Assembly: GCA_929200515.1 (NCBI GenBank)
Contig: CAKNAD010000202.1
Coordinates: 1 to 5,272 of the forward strand
Length of the DNA stretch: 5,272 nucleotides
Direction: 5' to 3'
Source of the DNA: Candidatus Gorgonimonas leptogorgiae
GTDB taxonomy: Bacteria > Pseudomonadota > Gammaproteobacteria > Pseudomonadales > Endozoicomonadaceae
Positions 1-5,270 of this stretch are shown here, piece by piece (the stretch's first letter is position 1; every line of letters begins with the position of its first letter). Below the pieces are notes generated by a model. It ran no database searches. It worked only from the letters and a program-made list of their open reading frames with translations, and was not told where the DNA came from. Position numbers and translations under genes: made by a program.

Positions 1-47
1 ATGATAACAAGCAACAGAAGATTATTTTGTTAACTACCCTTTTAGAT

Positions 48-1703
48 TTAAGGATTTTTATCTACTTTGTGTGTTTTTGTAGTCTCTTTTTCTATAGTGC
101 CTGAATCTGTCGCTACATGATAAGTTGTTTTGGTTGTGTTTGTTGAGGTTTCTGTTATATCGTTAATTAATGGTAATGCAGTTGGGATTTCTTTTTTTAC
201 ATCCACTCCTAGTTTCTTAAAATCACTACATATAGCTACTAAATTTCCCTTACCCTCACTAAAAACTTTAATGGTTTCATTGTAATTTTCAGAAACTTTA
301 ACGATACTATTTTTTAATTTAACTAGATTATCTGCTACTAAAGTTAATTTATTATATACTGAAGTTGCTTTTCCAGCAAGTTTACGAGTATTTATACTTT
401 GACGCTCAATGCTCCATAAATTAGCTACGGTTTTTAAAGAAGCTAGTAGCGTTGTGGGTGAAGCAATAATAATATTTTTTTGAAAAGCGTCATATATTAA
501 ATTTTGGTTTTGTTTTATAGCTAGCAGTAGTGCTGATTCTATAGGTATAAACATGAAAACAAATTGTGGCGAGTTAATATCAGTAGTAGCTGCATAATTT
601 TTTTCTGCAAGTAATTTGATATGATTACGAATATTATTGCAATGTTTATTTGCGTGCAAGTTATATATGTCATTATCTTCAGTTGCTACACATTCTATAT
701 AGTTTACCAATGAAACTTTAGAGTCAATAATTAAATGCTTACCATCAGGTAGGTTAATAATAAAATCTGGTTGTAGTTTATTGTTGTTTTCGTCTTTAAT
801 TTCTGGTTCACGTTGAAATTCAATATCTTTTATTAAACCGCTAACTTCTAATAGACGCTCTAATTGCATTTCTCCCCAGCAACCTTGTAGTTTTTTATCG
901 CCTTTTAATGCTTGAGTGAGCTGCTGAGCATCTTGTGACATTTGGTTATGTAGCTCTAATGATGACTTTAACTGATTAGATAAAGCAGATCGTTCAGAAA
1001 TTGACTCCTGATGAACATTTTTGATTTCTGCGTTAAATTGAGTTATTTGTTGTTTTACAGGCTCTAAAACTTTAGTTAAGTTATCTTCATGACGTTTATT
1101 TAAAGATTGACTTTTAGTGTCAATTACAGCATTAGCTATGTTGGTAAAATGTTCGCTTAATAGGTCTTTGCTTTGTTCAATAAAATTCATTGACTTCAGT
1201 CTTTCTTCTAATTCAGCAGTTTTTATTTTTTCTTGGTGATATAACTGTTTAGCATCTTCTAATTCAATTTTTAATGATGAAATTTCAACTGTTTTTTGAT
1301 TTATATCTTGTTGTGTTAAATCTAATTTAGTAGACATTTTATTATATTCAATGTTTTCATGTTTAGTCTCTGCAATAGTTTCATTTAAATTATCTTGTAA
1401 TTTATGCAGATGTGCTGTTTTTTCTTGCAGTTGTATTTGTGAGTATTTCAAAATTTCATTAATTTTAGTATGTTGTAATTGTAATTGTTGATGTGATTTA
1501 TTGAGAGTATTAAATTCGCTTTGTAGCTCATTAGCATCATATTTTACATTTTGTAGTTGTTTGTCATAATTAGTTTCTAACTTAATTATCTGCTGTGCAG
1601 CTTGTTTTTTAGTATATATCCATGCTATTAAGGCTGATCCGGCAGAACATATTAAAATTAATAAAAAACTGATCCAAGATGTTGTAATCATATAAACTTC
1701 CAT
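48..1703 (-). CDS. rmuC: RmuC family protein: membrane-anchored coiled coil with nuclease-like domain
   Basis: In E. coli, loss of RmuC alters recombination at inverted repeats. The family domain is grouped with PD-(D/E)XK nuclease-like folds, and its exact reaction is not settled. Visible order: a hydrophobic segment at about residues 9-29 with Lys/Gln after it (N-terminal inner-membrane anchor, bulk in the cytoplasm); a long Gln/Lys/Glu-rich coiled coil at about 35-265; and the RmuC domain at about 268-500. The domain has GCWGEMQLERLLEVSGL near 274-290, PDFIINLPDG from 312, DSKVSL from 327 (candidate catalytic D313, D327, K329), MFIPIE from 384 and SPTTLLASLKTVANLW from 415. The tail 518-551 is Thr/Lys-rich and not conserved. 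At 551 residues it is longer than E. coli RmuC (about 475), mostly through the coiled coil. The ATG at 1703 lacks a Shine-Dalgarno; an in-frame ATG at 1691 sits 5 bases after GGAAG and may be the real start (547 aa). Family assignment is secure. Confidence 0.96.
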   Translation of the reverse strand: MEVYMITTSWISFLLILICSAGSALIAWIYTKKQAAQQIIKLETNYDKQLQNVKYDANELQSEFNTLNKSHQQLQLQHTKINEILKYSQIQLQEKTAHLHKLQDNLNETIAETKHENIEYNKMSTKLDLTQQDINQKTVEISSLKIELEDAKQLYHQEKIKTAELEERLKSMNFIEQSKDLLSEHFTNIANAVIDTKSQSLNKRHEDNLTKVLEPVKQQITQFNAEIKNVHQESISERSALSNQLKSSLELHNQMSQDAQQLTQALKGDKKLQGCWGEMQLERLLEVSGLIKDIEFQREPEIKDENNNKLQPDFIINLPDGKHLIIDSKVSLVNYIECVATEDNDIYNLHANKHCNNIRNHIKLLAEKNYAATTDINSPQFVFMFIPIESALLLAIKQNQNLIYDAFQKNIIIASPTTLLASLKTVANLWSIERQSINTRKLAGKATSVYNKLTLVADNLVKLKNSIVKVSENYNETIKVFSEGKGNLVAICSDFKKLGVDVKKEIPTALPLINDITETSTNTTKTTYHVATDSGTIEKETTKTHKVDKNP

Positions 1704-1739
1704 TTAAGTAAAAATTCTAGGTAATATTAAAGTTGAGTG

Positions 1740-1768
1740 ATTATACACCTTGTAAATGAAGGTGTATA
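1740..1768 (-). promoter_or_regulatory. Candidate sigma70-type promoter of rmuC
   Basis: On the minus strand, TATACA (bases 1768-1763) is separated by exactly 17 bases from a perfect TATAAT (1745-1740). This places a start site near 1733, about 30-40 bases upstream of the candidate rmuC start codons. The -35 box matches the consensus at 4 of 6 positions. The whole promoter is embedded in the palindrome and half-site described separately. Perfect -10 hexamers are easy to find in AT-rich DNA, so the spacing and location carry most of the weight. Confidence 0.5.
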
Positions 1769-1774
1769 CACCTT
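1742..1774. promoter_or_regulatory. Candidate operator: 16-bp palindrome plus third half-site
   Basis: AAGGTGTATACACCTT at 1759-1774 is a perfect 16-bp palindrome with half-site TACACCTT. A further copy, TATACACCTT, lies at 1742-1751 and forms a perfect 10-bp inverted repeat with 1759-1768 around a 7-base loop. There are thus three half-sites at 1744-1751, 1759-1766 and 1767-1774. The palindrome covers the proposed rmuC -35 box and the outer half-site abuts its -10 box. This is the usual geometry for repression by a dimeric regulator. The site is in the gap between divergent genes, so it could also affect rhdA. The regulator is unknown. A hairpin role in RNA is possible but less likely, since it precedes both genes. 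Confidence 0.55.
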
Positions 1775-1872
1775 TTAATGTGTAAAAATTATAAGCTGAT
1801 AATATTAGATGCATGTTTTGCCTAATTGTTATATACTGTTTATTTATAGAAATTTTAAAAAATAGTTTTGTG

Positions 1873-1902
1873 TTGATTGTATAGGCTAAGTTTAGCTTTA
1901 AC
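1873..1902 (+). promoter_or_regulatory. Weak candidate promoter for the rhodanese gene
   Basis: TTGATT (1873-1878) and TTTAAC (1897-1902) lie 18 bases apart, each matching the sigma70 consensus at 4 of 6 positions. This would give a leader of about 40 bases before the ATG at 1951. A small inverted repeat, GCTAA/TTAGC (1885-1896), lies between the boxes. A stronger -10 (TATACT, 1832-1837) has no convincing -35. Another -10 (TATAAG, 1790-1795) lies 17 bases after TACACC inside the palindrome. I cannot choose between these with confidence. Confidence 0.22.
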
Positions 1903-1950
1903 CATTACAGCACCTAAATATATACAGGTTAACAGTTATAGTTACGGCAC

Positions 1951-2760
1951 ATGATTAAAGATAAACCTAAAATTATATTAGAAGCTAATGAACTCGAATT
2001 GTTGTTAGGTAAAGATGAGATTACCCTTATACATGTTAGTAGCAATAACTATTACAAACAATTGCATATCCCTACAGCAGTAAATATTCCAGCACGGTCT
2101 ATATGTGCTAAAAATAGCAAATTTTTAGGGGATTTACCTACTACTGATGAATTAACACATTTGTTTGCATCTTTAGGTTATAATAAGCAACAGTACTATA
2201 TAGTATACGATGATGAAGGCGGTGGCTGGGCAGGAAGATTTATTTGGTTGTTAGATGTTATTGGTCATAATAAATATTCTTATTTAAACGGTGGTTTGTT
2301 AGCATGGGTTAAAGAACGATATCCTATAGAGACTACTATAAATGAAACAATTTTTAATGAAGTTAACATAGATATAAATCATGAACCAATTGCTGAATTA
2401 GACTACATTGAAAATAATTTAAACAATGAAGACATAGTGTTGTGGGATGCAAGATCAACTGCTGAATATAACGGTAACAAAATATTTTCTAAACGAGGCG
2501 GACATATTCCTGGTGCAATAAATCTTGATTGGCTTGAATGTTTAGATGCTAGCAGAAATTACCGCATTAAACACAATATAGGGTCAATTTTATCAGAGCT
2601 AGGTATAACTCCCAATAAGCAAATTATAACATATTGTCAAAACCATCACCGATCTGGGTTGGCGTATTTAGTTGCTAAGTTATTAAATTATCCACGTATT
2701 AAGGCGTATCCTAAATCATGGGCAGAATGGGGTAATTTAGAAACAACTCAAATAGATTAA
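1951..2760 (+). CDS. rhdA: Thiosulfate sulfurtransferase (rhodanese), RhdA type
   Basis: Cytoplasmic two-domain rhodanese that moves a sulfane sulfur from a donor such as thiosulfate to an acceptor through a cysteine persulfide. The N-terminal domain (about 5-125) is the non-catalytic half: it has YDDEGGGWAGRFIWLLD from 86 and LNGGLLAW from 112, with no cysteine at the position equivalent to the active site. The C-terminal domain (about 145-265) carries DARSTAEYNG from 166, RGGHIPGAINLDW from 182 and the active loop C229-Q-N-H-H-R-S. This loop closely resembles the CQTHHRS loop of Azotobacter RhdA and differs from the CGSGVT loop of SseA-type mercaptopyruvate sulfurtransferases. The length, 269 aa, equals the RhdA size (about 271). 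No signal peptide is visible. ATG at 1951 is the only reasonable start, with a weak ribosome site. In pseudomonads, as I recall, rhdA lies near psd, rsgA and orn, and here orn follows directly. The physiological donor and acceptor are not determined. Confidence 0.95.
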   Translation: MIKDKPKIILEANELELLLGKDEITLIHVSSNNYYKQLHIPTAVNIPARSICAKNSKFLGDLPTTDELTHLFASLGYNKQQYYIVYDDEGGGWAGRFIWLLDVIGHNKYSYLNGGLLAWVKERYPIETTINETIFNEVNIDINHEPIAELDYIENNLNNEDIVLWDARSTAEYNGNKIFSKRGGHIPGAINLDWLECLDASRNYRIKHNIGSILSELGITPNKQIITYCQNHHRSGLAYLVAKLLNYPRIKAYPKSWAEWGNLETTQID

Positions 2761-2783
2761 GTTGTATTTGTATATTACTAATT

Positions 2784-2838
2784 ATACAGTTTTTACTTGC
2801 ATGATAAGCTATTGTAACAAGTAAAAGCTGTGTTTTTT
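2784..2838 (+). terminator. Long hairpin with T6 run after rhdA: terminator or attenuator
   Basis: CAGTTTTTACTTG (2787-2799) pairs along its whole length with CAAGTAAAAGCTG (2818-2830), with one G-U wobble. An added A-T pair on the outside (2786/2831) extends the stem. The 18-base loop can itself pair (ATGATA at 2801-2806 with TATTGT at 2810-2815, including wobbles). TTTTTT follows at 2833-2838, as in an intrinsic terminator. It lies 24 bases after the rhdA stop and ends 26 bases before the orn start. Either rhdA transcripts stop here, or the structure tunes read-through into orn. Confidence 0.72.
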
Positions 2839-2840
2839 AT
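2812..2840 (+). promoter_or_regulatory. Weak candidate promoter for orn, overlapping the hairpin
   Basis: TTGTAA (2812-2817) and TTTTAT (2835-2840) are 17 bases apart, each with 4 of 6 consensus matches. The start site would be near 2847, leaving a leader of under 20 bases that contains AAGAG (2852-2856), a plausible ribosome site 8 bases before the GTG. The boxes overlap the terminator arm and T run. Tentative, since orn might instead be transcribed by read-through from rhdA. Confidence 0.22.
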
Positions 2841-2864
2841 TACATTAATTCAAGAGTATTACTA

Positions 2865-3422
2865 GTGAAACAAAATAATTTAATATGGATTGATTTAGAG
2901 ATGACAGGATTGAATCCTGAAACAGATAGAATTATCGAAATAGCAACTATAGTAACTGATGATAATTTAAACATTGTAGAGCAAGGACCGGTTATGGCGA
3001 TTCATCAGTCCGAGCAAGTTATGGATGCCATGAATAGCTGGTGTGTTAAAGTACATGGTAAAACAGGATTAACAACCAGAGTAAAAGAAAGCTCAATAAC
3101 TGAAAAACAAGCAGAAGATGCAACTTTAGAGTTTATAAGAAAATATACTATAAAAAATAAATCTCCTATGTGTGGTAACTCTATAGGGCAAGATCGACGC
3201 TTTTTAAGAAGATACATGCCTGAGCTACATGAACATTTTTATTATAGAAATATTGATGTAAGTACTTTAAAGGAGCTAGCAAAAAGATGGAAACCAGAGA
3301 TACTCAAAAAACTAGTTAAAAAAGGTAGTCATATTGCTCTTGAAGATATCAAAGAATCTATAGATGAATTAAAGTTTTACCGTGAGCATTTTATTTCATT
3401 AACAACAAATACAGATTTGTAA
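2865..3422 (+). CDS. orn: Oligoribonuclease (DEDDh 3'-5' exoribonuclease)
   Basis: Orn degrades 2-5 nt RNAs, chiefly dinucleotides, to mononucleotides in the cytoplasm. It completes mRNA decay and clears pGpG produced from cyclic di-GMP, and it is often essential in gammaproteobacteria. All catalytic residues of the DEDDh exonuclease fold are present: D10 and E12 in WIDLEMTGL (8-16), D110 in CGNSIGQDRRFL (103-114), and H156 and D161 in HIALED. The stretch LDVSTLKELARRWKPEIL of the family is nearly intact at 130-147. The protein has 185 residues against about 181 in E. coli, with a short extension at the C-terminus. Translation starts at GTG, 8 bases after AAGAG; the IWIDLEMTG block begins at residue 7, as in the family, which supports this start. 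It follows rhdA on the same strand across a 104-base gap that contains a terminator-like hairpin. The rsgA and psd neighbours seen in related genomes are absent here. Confidence 0.97.
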   Translation: MKQNNLIWIDLEMTGLNPETDRIIEIATIVTDDNLNIVEQGPVMAIHQSEQVMDAMNSWCVKVHGKTGLTTRVKESSITEKQAEDATLEFIRKYTIKNKSPMCGNSIGQDRRFLRRYMPELHEHFYYRNIDVSTLKELAKRWKPEILKKLVKKGSHIALEDIKESIDELKFYREHFISLTTNTDL

Positions 3423-3460
3423 ACACTGTTTGATGGAAAAAATATTTGAATTAAAAAACC

Positions 3461-3524
3461 TAGCTCAAATATAATTTCACAGACTTCTAGTTTTTAAGGT
3501 TAGTGTCAGGTTAGTTTTGAGCTA
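3461..3524. repeat. 9-bp inverted repeat downstream of orn
   Basis: TAGCTCAAA (3461-3469) and TTTGAGCTA (3516-3524) are perfect inverted copies enclosing 46 bases. Within them CTAGTTTTTAAGGTT (3487-3501) could instead pair with TTAAAAAACCTAG (3451-3463), and AGGTTAGT is repeated at 3497 and 3508. It might be an RNA structure in the orn 3' UTR, or chance pairing in AT-rich DNA. No T run follows closely, so it is not called a terminator. Confidence 0.3.
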
Positions 3525-3548
3525 CTACATTTTAAAAATCGTATGCTT

Positions 3549-3620
3549 TTTTGTTTAGTATATTTTATTTTTATATTTGCAAAATAAAACATACAGAACA
3601 AAACGCTAAAATTTTTTTTT
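3549..3620 (+). terminator. Terminator-like hairpin with T9 between convergent genes
   Basis: A 23-base left arm (3549-3571) is matched at 20 positions by the right arm (3581-3603), with a 9-base loop. An outer GC pair (3545-3546 with 3605-3606) extends it. The tract of nine T at 3612-3620 follows after eight bases, which fits termination of orn transcripts from the left. For the minus-strand gene, whose stop is at 3642-3644, the same hairpin is equally stable but lacks a U run on its exit side. A short palindrome CTAAAA/TTTTAG (3606-3622) surrounds the T tract. The stem is almost entirely A-T, which lowers confidence. Confidence 0.5.
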
Positions 3621-3641
3621 AGACTGATTTGTTATTCTTTC

Positions 3642-5240
3642 TTACCAGAAATAATTTAAAGAATCATCATCATTGCTAGAGTCATCTTTAATATTTTTTA
3701 CTCTCTGATATTCTTCACCTTGTGGATCATTGGTTTCAACTATAGATAGAATAGCACCTTGTTTATCTTTTACGACTATAAAAAAAGGTTTATTGAATCG
3801 GATGGCTATATTATTCATATTTATATCATCAAATTCAAATGCACCTTCTCCTTCAAATTCACTTTCACCTTCGCTTTCAGAATCGATTCTTGATCTTGTT
3901 AGGGGTTTGTCTGTAAGTCCGTGTTTACTAATATTTACACTATTTATTTGTACCATTTTTACGCCTGCTTCTTCATCACTAAGTCGTATTGTATTTAGAT
4001 GTCTTAGATTAGGGCAAGAAAATCTTGCATGCGTTGCTTTGTTTTTTCTGTTATTGTAATCTAATCCAATGCTACACATTGTTAGTATATTAGTAATACT
4101 TTCCGCAGTTTTATTGCAATTACTAGGCATAATAAAATCTACTACAAAACCATTTTTAGTGGTTGTTCTAATAGCGACATCATTATTTAAAAGCAATTTT
4201 GCAATACTTTCTCTAATTTTTGCACGTTCTTCCCTATATTTGTTTATTTTAAGTTCTGTTTCCTTATTTTGTTTTTCCTTTTTTAAATCTGTAAGCTCTG
4301 TTATTTGTTTGTATAAATCGTATGCTTTCTGATCTAGTTCAGATAATAAAGCTTGATTTTCAATATTTACATGTACGTTATAAACTCTTGCAGCTTCGAA
4401 ATAGTCTACTATTTGAGTTTCACCGCTGTTATTTGTAAATTCACTAGGGGCACCGTCTTTAAAGTCTGGGCTCCAACATTCTTCCATATATGAATAGTTT
4501 ATAGCTACTATATTTTTAGTAGTATCGTTTTTACTTAATTCTTGTGTAAAACATTTTTTTGCATCATCAACTACAGCAGGATGAAATTTATTTTCAATAA
4601 GTGTAGATATATATTGTTCATAACTTTGTCTTTCTTTTTTAGCTTTATCACTATTATTTCCAGCAAAGTGTAAAATATTATTTGCCACAATAAAGCCTTT
4701 ATCTTTTAAATAGTTATCATCTAGTTTATCCTTAGGATAGATTACTGTTAATGATGTAAAAGGTAGTTTTTTTTGATTGTCTTCATTTTTAGTAGTTGTA
4801 GAAGGCTTTGATAATTTACTTATTGTATTATTACCTGTTGAGTTTTTTACTAGCAAACAACTAATTTTTTTTAATAAGCTTTCTTCTTTAGATGAATAGA
4901 TGAAATTTTTATTGTCGCCTTCAGTATAGAGATGTTTCTTTTGCAAAAAATCACTAAATTTTGCTTTATATTCTTCTGTTTTGTTAAGTTTATTCTTGAC
5001 AAGATTAGCTTTTCTTGTAAGTCGTCTGTTGTCTGTATGTAGTGTATCACTGCCATTATTTGCAAGTAATAACTCTAATACTTCTTTCGGGTCATCAGTA
5101 AATTCAGCTAAAAATTTTGCTATATCAGTTGTTGTTATTGTTGGGTCTTCTAGCATTTCAAACAGCTCTAGACTCAATTCTCGTATACTGTAATCATCAC
5201 TACATATATCCCCTGTATTAGCTACCGCACCGTAAACCAT
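3642..5240 (-). CDS. Divergent serpin-like protein with insertions, possibly 5'-truncated
   Basis: Serpins are about 350-400 residue proteins, mostly protease inhibitors that trap the enzyme by inserting a cleaved reactive loop. The evidence is four ordered blocks: MVYGAVANT at 1-9 (like AMVYLGAxGNT of helices B-C); VANNILHF at 185-192; AKKCFTQELSKN then INYSYMEECWSPDF at 247-260, with W256 and F260 matching the strand 3A/breach motif NAxxFKGxWxxxF; and IRFNKPFFIVV at 480-490, which fits the C-terminal serpin signature as I recall it, followed by AILSIVETNDP. Differences from the family are an insertion of about 120 residues between the first two blocks, a Lys/Glu coiled coil near 300-350, a Glu-rich loop at 453-470 in place of the small-residue hinge, and a 26-residue acidic tail ending in NYFW. 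No signal peptide or membrane segment is visible. ATG at 5240 is the first start after an in-frame TAA, without a convincing ribosome site at normal spacing. Family call is inference from motifs; inhibitory activity is doubtful. Confidence 0.68.
   Translation of the reverse strand: MVYGAVANTGDICSDDYSIRELSLELFEMLEDPTITTTDIAKFLAEFTDDPKEVLELLLANNGSDTLHTDNRRLTRKANLVKNKLNKTEEYKAKFSDFLQKKHLYTEGDNKNFIYSSKEESLLKKISCLLVKNSTGNNTISKLSKPSTTTKNEDNQKKLPFTSLTVIYPKDKLDDNYLKDKGFIVANNILHFAGNNSDKAKKERQSYEQYISTLIENKFHPAVVDDAKKCFTQELSKNDTTKNIVAINYSYMEECWSPDFKDGAPSEFTNNSGETQIVDYFEAARVYNVHVNIENQALLSELDQKAYDLYKQITELTDLKKEKQNKETELKINKYREERAKIRESIAKLLLNNDVAIRTTTKNGFVVDFIMPSNCNKTAESITNILTMCSIGLDYNNRKNKATHARFSCPNLRHLNTIRLSDEEAGVKMVQINSVNISKHGLTDKPLTRSRIDSESEGESEFEGEGAFEFDDINMNNIAIRFNKPFFIVVKDKQGAILSIVETNDPQGEEYQRVKNIKDDSSNDDDSLNYFW
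3842..3879. repeat. Imperfect 14-bp direct repeat coding the Glu-rich loop
   Basis: CACCTTCTCCTTCA (3842-3855) and CACCTTCGCTTTCA (3866-3879) match at 12 of 14 bases with a period of 24 bases, exactly eight codons. On the minus strand they encode the ESEGE and EGEGA stretches in residues 455-467 of the serpin-like protein. The in-frame period suggests the acidic loop grew by local duplication. Confidence 0.5.
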
Positions 5241-5268
5241 CGCCCTTTAGGGCGGTGATATAAGGTGC
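5227..5268. repeat. GC-rich palindromic hairpin at the serpin-like gene start
   Basis: CGCCCTTTAGGGCG (5241-5254) is a perfect inverted repeat: a six-base-pair stem with a TT loop. It extends by CAT/GTG (5238-5240 with 5255-5257) to nine pairs with one T-G wobble, and is enclosed by an outer GCACC/GGTGC stem (5227-5231 with 5264-5268). It is the most GC-rich spot in an AT-rich window. It contains both the start codon and the upstream in-frame stop of the serpin-like frame. It could sequester that start in RNA. Hairpins of this look also occur at ends of IS200/IS605-type elements and in small palindromic repeats, but nothing else here confirms either. Confidence 0.6.
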
Positions 5269-5270
5269 AT
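5241..5270 (-). other. Possible upstream continuation of the serpin-like frame, interrupted by TAA
   Basis: In the frame of the serpin-like gene, the bases before its ATG read M-H-L-I-S-P-P-stop-R-A and then M-V-Y-G-A. Serpins have a conserved [VF]-[FIV]-S-P-[LY]-S segment a few residues before A-M-x-Y-x-G-A, so L-I-S-P followed by R-A-M-V-Y-G-A looks like the same segment with several residues missing and a stop (5247-5249). The window ends two bases beyond this, so helix A upstream cannot be seen. The match is short and the reading is inference. Confidence 0.4.

Noticed and set aside
1..33. Short plus-strand frame MITSNRRLFC then stop
   Set aside because: Ten codons at the window edge with no context. 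It could be the tail of a gene to the left or nothing.
1..47. Terminator for rmuC downstream of its stop
   Set aside because: Only a five-base inverted repeat (AACAA/TTGTT) is present, without a U run on the minus strand.
1742..1768. Reading the TATACACCTT inverted repeat as an intrinsic terminator
   Set aside because: It lies before both divergent genes, with no gene ending nearby, and overlaps a promoter; an operator is the better reading.
1912..1929. Imperfect palindrome ACCT...AGGT upstream of rhdA
   Set aside because: Only four outer base pairs around an AT-rich centre, which is expected by chance.
3005..3217. Minus-strand open frame inside orn
   Set aside because: It is antisense to a well-conserved oligoribonuclease; nothing supports its translation.
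3730..4332. Plus-strand open frames at 3730-4059 and 4069-4332 with hydrophobic, Ser/Phe-rich translations
   Set aside because: They lie antisense to the serpin-like gene. The hydrophobic look arises from reading complementary Lys/Glu/Asn codons, and there is no ribosome site or recognisable family.
4871..5193. Open frames at 4871-5065 (minus) and 4981-5193 (plus)
   Set aside because: Both overlap the longer serpin-like frame and show no domain or start signal.
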